Below, one piece after another: positions 45,061 through 58,196 of a DNA stretch of 64,000 nucleotides (positions within the stretch are counted from its first letter, which is position 1; every line of letters starts with the position of its first letter). The notes below the pieces were generated by a model, which saw nothing but the letters and a program-made list of their open reading frames with translations, did not search any database and was not told where the DNA came from. The translations under genes were made by a program, and so were the position numbers. This DNA is from Rutidosis leptorrhynchoides. Its lineage: Eukaryota; Streptophyta; Magnoliopsida; Asterales; Asteraceae. The stretch spans positions 81,766,001 through 81,830,000 of the forward strand of contig NC_092342.1 of NCBI RefSeq assembly GCF_046630445.1, given 5' to 3'.

Positions 45061-47398
45061 ATGAGATCAAGTAAAGGTCATCATCAGCAGGAAGATGAAT
45101 ATGAAGAATACAACACTTCCAAAAAAGGTAATAATAACCATAATTCCAATTCCTCCAAAGGTCTGTAAACTAAACTGTAATAATAATTATTACTATTAAT
45201 TATTAACGTATACGTATAAAGTTGCCTTTTTTATTACTGTATAATTCCTTATTATTATCATTCTAATTCTAATTTAAATTAAATTTAAAAGGTTGGTTTT
45301 ATAATTTAATTTAATTTAATCATATTAAATTGGGAACGCAGAAATGAAGATCAATAATGATAAGATCGATGCAACTAGGTCTAAACATTCAGTTACAGAA
45401 CAGAGAAGAAGGAGCAAAATTAATGAAAGGTTTGTTTTTTATTTGAAATCATAATTTCACAATTACAATTTTGTGTTTTGATGTATTAACTGAATGGTTT
45501 ATACGGTTTTTTGGCGTCGAGTTATTGTGTTTTTCATGTTGCTAATTGCTAATCAGTTATATTTATGTTCAGTGTGGTTAAATTGATTGTATTTGACTGA
45601 TAGTTAGGGTTATTTTGTTTGTAAATTGACGAGTATTTGCACAAAGATAAAATTCCAACTTCAAAGAGCAGAATTGTGTTAGAACCTTATCTCATCCACC
45701 TCGTTTTGTTACAGCTGATTGTCTGATTGTAAATAGATCATATCACTTGAAAATGGTTTCATAATACATTTATTTCGTTGAGTTTTTGTGCTAGTATTAC
45801 TCATCTTCAGGAGTAGATAATTTAGAAAAGACTATTTAATACACTCTGCTTAACATAATTTTCGGTGGTGGTTGTATTGCATCATAGTTTGAGTATGGTC
45901 TTTACAATACTTTTACTGTTTATCAGATTTCAGATATTGAGGGATTTGATACCAAACAGTGATCAAAAGAGAGATACAGCATCATTTCTACTGGAGGTAA
46001 ATCAACTATAAATGTATACTTGTGTAACTTATAATCATCGTTTTAGGGATAATCATCTTATGTGATTAGTATCATCTTTTTGCAGGTGATAGAATATGTT
46101 CAATACTTGCAAGAAAGAGTACAAAAACACGAGGGATCATACCAAGGTTGGAGCGCGGAGCCCACAAAATTAATGCCTTGGGTAATCACTTGATCACTTA
46201 GCCTTGTGTATTTTAGCAAATGCAAGAATACATATTTTGCAAGTTACGATAACAAAAAAATGAGTTTCAAAATGTTATACGCAAATCAAAACACCATCCA
46301 AGTTACTAACTTTCCATATATATATATTTTTGTCTCGTAGAGAAACAGTCATTGGCGGGTCCCAAATTTTGTTCAACCTCCTGTTATAAAGAATGATTCT
46401 GGATCTTCCCCATCATTTCCTGTTAGATTTGATGAAAATGTCTCAATTGCCCCTACCATCAGTACAGCCCTGCATAATCCTGCCCCAAATTTGATTGATT
46501 CTCAACCTGAATTAGCAAGTAAAATGACAATAACGCCCTTACAAGCAAGTATTCATGTCCCTGTTCAGCAAGTTGATGATACATTTTCCCATCCTACCCT
46601 TCAGGGGTCAGTCGGTAATGTCGATTTGCAGTCAACCGATGTTGCTGATGTTGGAAATAAGCAAGAGGAGTTAAAAGTTGAAGGTGGCACAATTAACATT
46701 TCAAGTGTTTATTCCCAAGGGTGAGTACTTGAGATTCTTTTGTGTTAAATGTCATTCCCTTTTTGATTTAATGATCATCGATTATCATTACCTCTATAAA
46801 ACTGGTCATTAAGTGTATGAAACCTAATAAAGTAGTACTAAATTCCAGAATGTTACATTATGATCCTTTCCTTTAATGACACCAAAAAGAAAAACTATTA
46901 GTACAACATCTTGGTTAATTCGTCTGAAGTATAATTATAATATTCTCTTATTGTATATTTCATATTACAGGTTGTTGAATTCTCTTACACAAGCACTTCA
47001 GAACTCGGGAGTGGATTTGACTCAAGCCACGATCTCCGTTCAGGTTGATCTTGGGAAACGAGCGAATAGAGGACTGACATCTGGCACTTCTAGTGCAAAG
47101 GTAAAAAAAATAAAAATAAAAATAAAAATCTTATTTTCCTTTAGTAAACTCAGCTAAACAATGTCTTAACTCCAAATTAGTTGATATACACTAAAGTACA
47201 TTACTTGTGTGACCTGCAAAAGTTTATCCTTTTCTTTTTCTTCATTTTATGTGATGGTGGTTATAAGTTGTAAGTATTGTTTTGATTCATGTTCAGGATA
47301 ATCACAATCCGCATTCTAGTAATCAGCCAGTTGATCCGTGCAATGATTTTGGCAATGGAGAAAACTCAGATCAAGCTTCAAAAAGGCTGAAGACGTGA
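45061..47398 (+). CDS. BIM2: BIM2-like bHLH transcription factor (seven exons)
   Basis: Exons 45061-45160, 45342-45429, 45927-45996, 46086-46181, 46341-46720, 46971-47100 and 47297-47398 join in frame with GT/AG introns into 966 nt (321 aa). Residues about 46-97 form the bHLH domain. The basic region [16 protein letters not shown] has the E-box-reading triad His49, Glu53, Arg57, and helix 1 and 2 follow ([27 protein letters not shown]). The conserved BIM segment after the domain ([18 protein letters not shown]) and the C-terminal block [20 protein letters not shown] (about 250-269) match the BIM1/2/3 subfamily. In Arabidopsis these nuclear proteins pair with BES1 to bind E-boxes in brassinosteroid-induced genes. 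The start gives the usual short acidic N-terminus ([16 protein letters not shown]). Which BIM paralogue it is I judge by length and the short N-terminus; BIM3 is the alternative. No defect seen. Confidence 0.92.
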
Positions 47399-48288
47399 CA
47401 AATTCTTAGTATTTTAAGTATGGTGGGTGGTTTATATACCTGAAGGATCAGTTAAAAGTGTACATGTTGTATTGTTTCGTTGTTGCAACCCGAGAAATAT
47501 GTGTACTATTATACAGGGAGTTGTATTGCGGTTTTTGATTGGTTGGATGACGGTTTATCTTTGACTTTGTTTAGTATTTTTTGATGAATAATCGTATGTA
47601 TTACTATTGTTGCTATTATTTTGTAAGCTTAGGGGATTCAAGTTTGTTTTATTGTGGATGGAAAATGGTATAGAAACTTAAATTCTAAATTCTATATTTT
47701 TGCATGATCATGCTTCTGCATTTTCGTGAGTGAAGCTGCTATAGATATTTAGATGCAACTTCTTGCTTCAAGTCATATTATAAAATCCAAAATCTGTTTT
47801 TGATGACAACTTTGGGTGTCCGTACAATGGAGTGATGCTAGTTTAGTGGCTTGGATAAAAGTTTGTTTCTGCTTTCTAGTTTTTTAGATATACAAGGTGT
47901 TAAAGAATAGATCATTGGGGTCTTCAATTAAAAATGTTGCTTTGGGTTTTCCAATGCTTGCTTTTCAATAAAAGTTTTTTTTTTTCTTTTTTTTATTACA
48001 AAAAATAGAGATAACGCTAACTCGTGTGCAAAGCACACACAAGCTATATATGTCTATATAAACTACCATAAGCTAGCACACTCATAACGGCACGTTTGAT
48101 TGTTTTCTTTCTATATAGATTTCATTTTAACAACGTCTAAACACATAAAAGCACAAAAATAAAAGAAAAAAAAAACAACTTATCGTTTTAACAAATCCAC
48201 ATAAAATATAAACAAATTATATTTCATCAAATTTACAAACCTAACACCCTTGTCATGCTTGTGAATCTAACAGCCTTGGCACTCTCAA
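47399..48288. other. Intergenic region between the two convergent genes
   Basis: 890 bp that should hold both 3' UTRs and polyadenylation sites. A T-rich/A-rich stretch is at 47965-48005 and a small hairpin (gtgtgcaaagcacac) at about 48024-48038. No further gene seen. Confidence 0.6.
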
Positions 48289-51109
48289 TTACTGCTTCTC
48301 ATCTTCAATTTCCTGCAAGTACATATACAATAGAATCATCAGAAATAACCACACGACTTATTATTCCTTAAGACTTTTATTTGTCACATATCTAGAAGCC
48401 TTGACTAATAGAAAAGGAATTTATACATACAGAATTGTCAATCTTGTCAAAATCATCGTCGTCGTCCTCCTCATTAAAAGCATCATTACCATCATCATCA
48501 TCATCTAAAATTGAGTAAAATGAACATCAACAAAGGGACAAGCAAAATGCAATTAACATAAAGGAGATGAGTGAAATAAAGATAATAACTTTATACATGG
48601 AAAATAGCAGACACATTAGTTCAAGACACTTTTCAGACATGACACAATTATGTAAAATAGACACATTACAATAAAAACAGATGTAAAGGTTGTAAAATGG
48701 AAGGCTGGGGTAACAGTTCAGAACAGGTTTGCGTGTTAACACGGGTAGTTAATGTGAAAAACTTGCTACTCGGGGTATACTCGGTCAGAACTTTGGAAGG
48801 AGTAATCGATAACTTGGAGATTAATCGGATTGGACTTTTTATACATTTCAATAATAAATTTCAAAATTATATGTGAATACAAAAAACAAAAAACCATCAA
48901 TATAAACTTTTACATGATTGTCCAGAAACATAAAATATAATTATTCATTTGTTCAAAAACTCTAGAAGTCTAGTTTAATAGTAAATTCAATATAAAATGT
49001 TGACCAATTTTGACTTTGACTGATGTTGACCTACTAAATCCGGCTTTGACCAACAAATCCGATTTTGATCCATTAACCGACGTTTAACGATTAATTCAAA
49101 CGGATATGGAAAATAGCCTCGGCTTGTTCTTAAAAGGAATAATTGGGAATTAATCGGGAGTTTTTACAACAGTGGTTATAGGTCGGACTAGGTTGACCTG
49201 AAACATTAATGCCCACATTATCTAATTTTTTATGCACAACTATAGAGTCAATTATGATTAATAAATTTATATTATTGCAAAGATAATGCAATTTATTTAG
49301 CAAGAACGATTTAGAAGGTTTCATAATATGCACTGAACTAAAAGTTTATTTTGAACGAATTTTGACCCGGTTTTGGCAGATGTAGGTTCTAGTTAACTTA
49401 TTTGTGTTTGACCCGTTAGAGATAAAGATAACCGCATCAAAATAAAATGGGACGAAAGTGCCTCATCAAGATAAATCAATTAACAACGATCAAAGCATCG
49501 AATTTTCAAGTTACCTGGATGCTCGTCACTATCATCAAGATCTCCCAAAAGATATGAATCCAAGTCCTGCTCAGAAGTTGAGGTCTTGCTTTTCAGTTTT
49601 TCGCCCACCACATCTGGTCCCACAGTTTGACCAACTTTTTCGCCATCTGTTTGTGCTATTTGTTTTAGTTTGCTCTCCTCTACAAACTTTCTTTCATAAC
49701 TATATACACAGACAAGAAAGTAATTCAATGGTATTTATACAAGTTATCAATATCTCAATCGCATATAGAAGAAGAAATTTCAGGATAAAATAAGCACATA
49801 CGGAGATACATGAGTGCTCACAAGCGTGAAATATATCCTCCAAAATCTTCCATCTTTCATGTGCCTTGGGCATAATTCATATCTCAACTTTGACACTTCC
49901 TGCAAAATCATGATAATGATAACTCTAACTATATTTAACACCCCAAGTTTACCATTTTGAACTGATTCAATTTAATGGGAAGTTGGCATAATCAGATGAT
50001 TATAATCGGTTCATGTTATGTAAAAAAACGCGATACATATCCATTAATCGGTAAATGATAGCAAGATCTTAATTTCATTATGTTTCTTTTATAGAAAAAA
50101 AAAGCAGATCCATCCATACCTTGACAGCTGTGAGAACAAGTTTTGCATGTTTCTGCTGCCACTCAGAAAGATCTTGCCTTACATTGGAGACAGTAGCCAC
50201 ATCAGACGCCACATCATCTATAAGTTACAACAGAAACAAGTTTAGTTTTCTCATATAGCCATTCGCAGATTGCAGATAATCATAACTATTACTAGTCACA
50301 TATAACTCTGACCTGCAACATATCTCCTAAGATTTCATTTTCAAACTTGTACAAAATATAAGTAGTAAAAATAAACATGTAGGATTATTACATGCACATA
50401 TTTGATCCATGAAACTCAAACACCTTTTAGCATACATACATTCATTAATTAGGTTTTTACATGAGCACAGCACATAGATCGATCTAAATTTTGTTCGATT
50501 GATATGTACGATCAATCGAGGAAACTAGTTGATCACACACTCATATATTCATCATTGTAATTGTAATAAAATATAATTCAACAAATTTCTTTCACTAAGA
50601 TCATATTAATGAATCAAATCAATCAACTCCTATTATCAGATCTCATTAATCTACCTGATAAATTAACAATTAACAATTAACAATTAACAAATAACAATCA
50701 AAACATACAAAATAAATAAATAATTACATAATCTACGCCTAGAACAACCTGGAAATGGAAAACTCTGAAATGTAGATAACGTGAGTCCTTTAACGAAGTC
50801 TCTGAGATCCTGAGTGATACCGAATTTTTCAAGCTCTAACTCCGGCGCCGGCGGATCATCGGAAGAAAACGAGTTGATAGAGAGAGAAGAGATTTGAATT
50901 TGATCGGAGAGTGAGAGAAGTGCGGCGGTTTTGAACTCATCGGCTTTTTTAGAAGCTTCGGCGGCAATGTCTTTGGATCGTTTGGCGGTTTCGGAAACAA
51001 TATCGGCGATTCTGACCGGAGAAGAAGAAGCAGTTGATGAAATTAGGGTTTGAGATCTCTTAGTTGCTTCTTCAGCTAATGATTTTGCTTTTTGCCAAAA
51101 ACTTTCCAT
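48289..51109 (-). CDS. BSD domain-containing protein (six exons)
   Basis: Exons in coding order: 51109-50749, 50217-50120, 49899-49802, 49699-49515, 48504-48431 and 48312-48289. They join in frame with GT/AG introns into 840 nt (279 aa). The N-terminus MESFWQKAKSLAEEATKRSQ begins an Ala/Lys-rich amphipathic helical region (to about residue 70) resembling plant BSD proteins. The segment FGITQDLRDFVKGLTLSTFQ and, across exons 2-3, LSEWQQKHAKLVLTAVKEVS and RHMKDGRFWRIYFTLVSTHV form the BSD fold, with the paired Phe-Trp in FWRIYF. The C-terminus is acidic (DLDSYLLGDLDDSD, then DDDDD and FDKIDNS). BSD domains also occur in TFIIH p62 and synapse-associated proteins; the role of this plant subfamily is not firmly known. 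An in-frame ATG at 51154 would add 15 residues; I prefer 51109 because the family-like sequence starts there. The last exon has only eight codons including the stop. Confidence 0.88.
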
Positions 51110-51671
51110 TGTTTTTGTTATTGATTTCAAAGGAAGTAACTGCTCTGTTTTCAAGTCAGTATGTATATGTATATACTCCAGTAGAGTGTGAAATGGTTTC
51201 TGCTGAGGTTTGATGTACTAACGGCCGTTAACTAACAGACGTGTCATAAACGTTAAAGGACTTTTAATTTATTTTGATTTCTTTTTTTATGAATAAAGAA
51301 GTTTATTTATTTATTTATTTATTTATTTATCAAAGGTTGTATATATTTGCTAAGATTGAGACACTCGGTTGATGGTTCTGTTGGTATAAATCGGATCTTT
51401 AGGTCAAAGTTTTTAGTGAATAGTAAATTTTTGGGTATTTATATAGTTGATTGATAAAGATATAACGGATTAGATCAATGCCTAGAGTTATTTATTCGAT
51501 TTGAGTTTGAATGATTTTGGATGAGAAAAAACGGCTAGGACTTGATAAAACGATTTATCTTAAAATGAAGCCTTCACCTCCTTATATACCAAACGGGTTG
51601 ACTTTCATGAAAGTCCACTCTCGTATGAAAGTAATGAGTCTTTCGTTCGTGAGATGGAGATATACACTAAC
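51110..51671. promoter_or_regulatory. Upstream region of the BSD gene, up to the copia insertion
   Basis: 562 bp. TATA-like atgtatatgtatata at 51162-51176 suits minus-strand transcription only loosely. A (TTTA)n microsatellite lies at 51301-51330. The copia element's left target duplication (ctaac) is at 51667-51671, so the insertion is about 0.56 kb upstream of the start codon. Confidence 0.45.
51301..51330. repeat. (TTTA)n microsatellite
   Basis: Seven tetranucleotide units upstream of the BSD gene. Confidence 0.93.
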
Positions 51672-51812
51672 TGTTAGCCCATAATTATAGTCCATGTCAC
51701 TTTGTATATGCGCTTAGCCCAACTTCTAGTATTAGGGTTGATTGCTATATAAGCTATTGTTTGTATACCTACAACTCACAAAAATAATAATACACTACTT
51801 TGAATTATAACA
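51672..51812 (+). repeat. 5' LTR of the copia element
   Basis: 141 bp, tgttagccc to tataaca. Short for a plant LTR. Confidence 0.96.
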
Positions 51813-51824
51813 TGGTATCGAGCC
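51813..51824 (+). other. Primer binding site of the copia element
   Basis: TGGTATCGAGCC directly follows the LTR. It is a one-base-deleted match to TGGTATCAGAGCC, the initiator tRNA-Met complement typical of plant copia elements. Confidence 0.85.
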
Positions 51825-52340
51825 TATTGTTTTAGGGTTACCACTTGCGTCATCGTTAGCAAAATCTTCTTCTTCTTTGAGTTTTTTTTTTTTTTCCGTT
51901 CGCACCTATCCTTACAAAATTTCCCAGTGGTTGATTTTCCGCTATATGTTAATTAGAATACATGATCAGATCTTCTACAAGTGATTGATTCCTACAAGTT
52001 GTTGAGTCACTATCCACTTTCTGTCAAAGAATTGTAATTATTGATTTATTCTAATAAAGAAGGAACAATTCTTGATTTGATAGTATCACTTGCATTTGCC
52101 TTCAATCGGTGAAAAGAAACAAAAAATAAAAATAAAATTGTCATCGAAAGTTCCCTTCAACGATTGCAAATTACGGAAGACCTTTTTTTTTTTTTTTTTA
52201 ACCTATTACATTGTCTACTCGAAGTTGAAGATTAAAAGATTTTGTCTTCGACCAATGTATATATATTTCACCATGACAATTAATTTCAGCCAGTAGCCCA
52301 ACTTTAGAACATCATTGAAGCCAACCAGAAAATTATAGCT
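51825..52340 (+). other. Decayed leader/gag remnant of the copia element
   Basis: About 500 bp with no recognisable gag motif; includes poly-T runs at about 51885 and 52183. A copia gag with its zinc knuckle would be expected here and is not seen, so it is deleted or decayed. Confidence 0.5.
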
Positions 52341-53766
52341 AGTTAGAAATTACTCAAACCCAACAGCAGGCCCAACAACAGGCACAACAGCAAGCCCAAC
52401 AGCATGCCTATCAGCAGGCCCAATGCTTTTACACAGCCCGGCCCGCTTCATTTACCCATGAGACTATTCCTCCTAGTGCATCCAGTGCAATGACTCCTCA
52501 TGATTACGGATGGCACATGGACACGGGTGCGTCCTCACATCTTACCTCTTGTATTAATAATCTAAGTACTACTTTTAATAATTGCAAATATCAGTCTGTC
52601 GCCGTAGGTAACGGGAACACTATTCCCGTTACTAACACCGGCCATAGCTTGTTACCTAATGTTCATCGGCCCTTACACTTACATAATGTTCTCGGTACGC
52701 CAAATATTGTAAAAAATCTCATTTCTGTTCGACAATTTACACGTGATAACCTTGTTTCTGTTGAATTTAATCCCTTCGGTTTTTCGGTGAAGGATTATCT
52801 TTCACGCCGTCTTCTTCTCTGATGTGACAACACCGAGGATCTCTACCCTGTCACTTCGCCATCTCCTCCGAATGCTCTCACTGTTAGTCCAGTTACCTGG
52901 CATCAGCGTCTTGGTCATCCAGGCCATGATGTTTTTCGCAAACTTGTTTCCAATAAAGATATTACTTGTAATAAAACTATGCCCTATGTCTTGTGTCATG
53001 CGTGTCAACTTGGCAAGCATGTTCGTCTTCCTTTTTCCGTTTCTAGCACAAATGTTATCGCGCCTTTTGATATTATTCATTCTGGTTTATAGACTTCTCC
53101 TGTTTCTAGCATTAGTGGTTTAAAATATTACATTATTTTTCTTGATCATTATACGCATTACGTATGGGTTTTTCCGTTGCGAAATAAATCTGAAGCACTA
53201 ACTAAATTTATCCAATTCCGCACCTTTGTACAAACTCAGTTTAAACAAGAGATAAAAGCATTCCAATGTGACAACGGCGGCAAATTTGATAACACCGCAT
53301 TTCATCAACTCCTACAAACCCACGACATTCAGTTCCGATTCTCTTGTCCTCATACATCTCAACAAAACGGAAAGTCCGAACGCATGCTCCGCACCATTAA
53401 TAACCTCATCCGCACTCTTCTCTTTCAAGCTCATCTTCCGCCAATCTATTGGGTGGAAGCTCTCCACATGGCCGCTCATCTTCTTAATATTCTTCCCTCT
53501 TCCGCCATTAATCATGAAATACCACACACCCGTCTCTACCAACAAAAACCCACGTACACCAATCTCCGCGTCTTCAGATGCCTTTGTTATCCCCACCTTA
53601 ACACCACAAATAAACTTGTGCTACGATCCACTCCCTGCATCTTTCTCGGCTATCCATCAAACCATCGGGGCTACCGCTGCCTTGACTTAACTATAAATAA
53701 AATCATTCTGTCTCGCCATGTCACATTCGACGAGACATCTTTCCCTTTCGGATCTATGACACCAAC
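52341..53766 (+). pseudogene. Copia gag-pol, 5' segment: Gln-rich linker, protease, pre-integrase and integrase
   Basis: In one frame: a repeated Gln/Ala linker (about 52350-52430, AQQQAQQQAQQ-like); protease with MDTGASSH (about 52507-52535); GAG-pre-integrase domain with WHQRLGHPG (about 52895-52925); integrase core with LDHYTHYVWVFPL, the second acidic residue in CDNGGKFDN and the third in QNGKSERM (about 53140-53400). In-frame stops occur at 52820-52822 and near 53090 (a Trp position), so the frame is dead. It ends at 53766, where the first solo LTR begins after the duplication ccaac. Confidence 0.92.
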
Positions 53767-55651
53767 TGAAAGAACCCGTTCATATTCATTATAAACGATT
53801 CATAATAGTTGATTACATCGCGAGGTATTTGACCTCTATATGATACATTTTACAAACATTGCATTCGTTTTTAAAATACAAACTTTCTTTACATCTAAAA
53901 TTGACAGGCATGTATACTATTTCATAATATCCATTATCCAACGATAAATTGACTTAATAATAATCTTTGATGAACTCAAAGACTCGAATGCAACGTTCTT
54001 CGAAATATGCCATGAATGACTTCAAGTAATATCTTTAAAATGAACAAATGCACAGCGGAAGATTTCTTTCATACCTGAGAATAAACATGCTTTAAAGTGT
54101 CAACCAAAAGGTTGGTGAGTTCATTAGTTTATCATAATCATTCATTTCCATCATTTTAATAGACCACAAGAATTTCATTTCCATTTCTCATAAATATACG
54201 TCCCATGCATAGAGACAAAAATCATTCATATGGATTGAACACCTGGTAACCGACATTAACAAGATGCATATAAGAATATCCCCTATCATTCCGGGAAATT
54301 CTTCGGACATGATAAAAACGAATTCGAAGTACTAAAGCATCCGGTACTTTGGATGGGGTTTGTTAGGCTCAATAGATCTATCTTTAGGATTCGCGTCAAT
54401 TAGTAGATCGGTTTACTAATTCTTAGGCTACCAAGCAAAAAGAGGCATATTCGGCTTCGATCATTCAACCATATAATGTAGTTTCGATTACTTGTGTCTA
54501 TTTCGTAAAACATTTATAAAAATTTCGCATGTATTCTCAGCCCAAAAATATAAAGGGTAAAAAGGCAAATGAAACTCACCATACTGTATTTCGTAGTAAA
54601 AATACATATAACGTCATTGAACAAGTGCAAGGTTGGCCTCGGATTCACGAACCTAAATTAAGTATATATATTTATATGTTGATCAATATTTGTCTAACAA
54701 ATTAGGTCAAGTCATAGTGTACCACAATCCTAATGCTCGAGACTAATATGCAAAGGTCAACAAAAGTCAATTTGACTCAAACTGATTTCCAAAATTTATA
54801 CATGATTATTATATAGTTTAAATATCGTCGTTTAATATTTTTAAATATTTTTAAAAGATTATATTAGAGTACATAATATAATTCACTTATTATTAAAATT
54901 TATATAATAAAAATATACTTTTATATATCTTAAGTAATAAAATTTATAAAGTTCATTTAATATAATATGATAGATAGTATTAACGTAATTATTTTACACG
55001 TAGTAAAATATCTTTGTATTACATATTTATTTGATAAAATAACATTGATAATAATAATAAGTAAAAGTTGTATTATTTTATAATAATAATTATTATTACT
55101 CTATTAATAAAAATATCAATATTTATATCTACTAAAAGTGATATTATGATAAAACGATAATTCTAATTATAATAACTTTAATATTTACGATACTTTTTAA
55201 TATTAATTTTAAAATAATAATTTTATTTAAAATGATAATAATAATGATATTTTATAATAACAATGACATTTCATTTAAAATGATAATTTTTGTTAAAATG
55301 ATAGTTTTAATACTAACGATACTTTTAATAATAATATTAATAATAAAAATAATAAGAACGATAATTTTATCTAAATCAATATCTTACAATATTTTAATTT
55401 TCATCAGGATACCCATACTCATTATTCCCTAATCGATTCATTTAATAGCTTTTAATCGTCTTTTATATCGCTTTCATGTTAATGATAATAATAGTAATCA
55501 TATTAATTAGGTGTTACTAGTATTAGTTTTTAATTATAATAATACTAATGATAATAAATATTATAATAATATTAATGATAATACTAATTATAACTTTAAC
55601 GATAATGATAATAATAAAAATAACAAATTTTTAATGATAATACTACATATT

Positions 55652-55652
55652 G

Positions 55653-55712
<60 letters not shown>
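55652..55712. repeat. (TAA)n microsatellite
   Basis: About 20 uninterrupted trinucleotide units within solo LTR 1. Confidence 0.97.
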
Positions 55713-55713
<1 letters not shown>

Positions 55714-56287
55714 TAATAATAATCAGATAAAAACTATAACAACGATAATAACGACGATAATAATAATCATTTTTATTAATAATACAAAAATTCAATCGAC
55801 TATAACTTCAAATCCGTTCATCGAAACCATTCGATATCTAAATGAAAAGTTCTTAATTTTTCGCTAGCTTTCCAACGACATGCATATCTTATACCTTATC
55901 TCAACCGCATATGTAACTAATTCAGGATTCAACATAACCTATCTAATGGCAATATCAAAAGTACAAGCATGCATAATCCTATATACTCGAGCACTAGTCA
56001 GGGATACACTATTAATATGTAAAAATTAAATTATGAGTACTCACGTATCAATATTGAGATTCAATATTGCAGGAAAGGTACGTAGACGCAACGGAGATGA
56101 TAAACACTAGATTGACCTCACGAGCATACCCATGAACCATACTCATCACCTCCATAGCTATAACTCATAATTTCCTTAACCCTATCCTACTCGCAAACTA
56201 GTTTTGAAAATTACCCGAACAACACTCCGTCGTAGTATTTTATGTATAAATACTAATAATATTAATACTCCTAACTATAACACTACT

Positions 56288-56288
56288 C

Positions 56289-56373
<85 letters not shown>
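56288..56373. repeat. (TAA)n microsatellite
   Basis: About 28 uninterrupted units within solo LTR 1. Confidence 0.97.
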
Positions 56374-56374
<1 letters not shown>

Positions 56375-56475
56375 TAAATATAATTATATACGGAGTAATA
56401 TAGATGGATAAGTGATATGTGTGTGTAAACTGAAACGAATTCGTTCGATTTAAAGACTTGGCCACCAAAGAGATG

Positions 56476-56523
56476 CCATGCGATCGCATGGCTTCATAGC
56501 ACATCTCCCATGCGATCGCATGG
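56476..56523. repeat. Twin 16-bp perfect palindromes in solo LTR 1
   Basis: ccatgcgatcgcatgg occurs at 56476-56491 and again at 56508-56523, each identical to its own reverse complement. The second is extended by catctc/agatg arms into a near-perfect longer palindrome. Confidence 0.95.
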
Positions 56524-56934
56524 AGATGCTTTCCAGCTGTGATCCTCAACTCAATTCTACCGACACTCATATATAAATATATATTAATTATAAATTATTA
56601 TTTAATCTATATAATTAATTATATATTATATTATATTTACGTTCATGGTAAAAATATAATTTTTACTCAAATGACACGGACGTTGTCACTCGACTCATGT
56701 ACCACTTTCGGTTTTTCGAACGCACTTTCGTACGTTTAGATAACTAACCTTTTACGTTATGCGACGTGTACCCTTATTAATAATTTGACTTACTCATAAA
56801 AAAAAATTTCCTTATGATAAATGTAACTTATAAAATTGAGCGTTGTGGTCATTTGCTTCTATGAATCAGAGTCTCGTAGTTTATCAAAATGTATCATTTT
56901 AAATCATCTGTTAAATATTATATTTTATCACTTG

Positions 56935-56937
<3 letters not shown>

Positions 56938-57004
<67 letters not shown>
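56938..57004. repeat. (AT)n microsatellite
   Basis: More than 30 AT units within solo LTR 1. Confidence 0.97.
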
Positions 57005-57006
<2 letters not shown>

Positions 57007-58119
57007 TTATTTAAAATATATATTTGTTCATATTGAAATATGTAATAATACACTATTTAGTTTTTCAAAACTAATTATATTTTTAAAGTTTATTTTGGAA
57101 TCGTTTAGATGGTAGAAAAATATTATATCAATCACGTTTACATTTTTGAAATGCTTTATCTACTTGTAATTTATAATATAAACTTTATTTAAATTCTTCA
57201 AAAGTCATATACAAATTATCTTATAAAACATCCTAATTAATAAAGTTCTTTTTAAACTGAAACGTTTTTATACATTTAAATCAAATATGATAACTTTATT
57301 TTTCTAAAACTAAATATATAAAATAATCATTTTATTAAAAGGTTAAAATAGAAGAAGTTGTTATATCGTAAAATGTTTTAGAAAAGTAAGATTAAATATA
57401 CTTTTAATAGATTTCAAGTTTTTAACATTTGTTGGTGCAACGTGATATAAAGTCTAAAGATTAGATAAACGTATAAAATCATTGTAAAACGTTAATTTAC
57501 TTAACTTCTCAATATCCATCTTCTAAGTTATCTATATTCTACAATTTTATTTCCACGTTAATTAATATACAATTTTAATAGTTTATCTTATCAAAAGTCA
57601 CGAGACAATTATTGTAAAGCATAAATTGAAAATCAAACGGGAATCTCCACTAACCCTTGTCTAGTTCTCGTTAATTGACACTTTTGTTCCTTCTAATAAA
57701 TCACTTTACCAATTATTCTGAATACCGTTAAAAAGAATAGATTTCTCAAATCATAGTGGACCTCTTAACAGAGACTCATAATTATAATTCAATATATCTA
57801 ATAATTCAATCATTTGATATCATCTTTTAATTCCATCGATAACTATTAGAATATATTTTGAAACAAATACGTTTATATAAAGTATTATACGTCTAATACT
57901 TTGTTAATGTTTTTTCAATTTATAATATATACACATATACATATATAATCATGTTCGTTCATATAATGGTTCGTGAATCATTGAAACTTGGTCGAGGTTA
58001 AATGAGTATATGAACACAGTTTAAAATTCTTGAGATTAAACTTACAACCTTTGTTTATCGTGTCGGGAATATATAAAGATTAAAGTTTAAATTTAGTCTG
58101 AAATTTCCGGGTCGTCACA

Positions 58120-58196
58120 CCAACTCAGCCTCCCTCTTACGACTTTCTTGATCCTCCTCCTAATCTCTTCTCCCGCACCTTCCATCTCTCTGACTC
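58120..58196 (+). pseudogene. Copia pol fragment between the two solo LTRs
   Basis: A 77-bp island of copia coding sequence (Pro/Ser-rich linker between integrase and RT) flanked by the duplications ccaac and gactc. It continues the frame of 52341-53766 once the first insertion is discounted. Confidence 0.85.

Larger units (their letters stand above)
53767..58119 (-). mobile_element. Solo LTR 1: very long gypsy solo LTR (4.35 kb)
   Basis: Bounded by tgaaagaaccc and gtcgtcaca with perfect target duplications ccaac (53762-53766, 58120-58124) and no internal domain, so it is a solo LTR left by LTR-LTR recombination. It is homologous to the element 3 LTR at its start (cgaggtatttgacctctata) and has the conserved core block (54053-54122) in the same orientation. 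Contains several ATA/TAA and AT microsatellites and a pair of 16-bp palindromes (56476-56523). Poly-Leu, poly-Asn and poly-Ile ORFs here come from the microsatellites. Confidence 0.94.

Noticed and set aside
46876-47157. 93-codon ORF overlapping exon 6 of the BIM-like gene
   Set aside because: It reads through intron sequence on both sides of exon 6; the splice junctions give a better protein.
48000-48060. Possible Helitron 3' end (small hairpin then ctat) in the intergenic region
   Set aside because: Hairpin is short, no CTRR-T boundary or 5' partner found; it is probably 3' UTR sequence.
55511-55867. ORFs with poly-Asn, poly-Ile or poly-Leu (also at 56283-56570 and 59355-59937)
   Set aside because: They are translations of TAA/ATA and AT microsatellites within solo LTRs.
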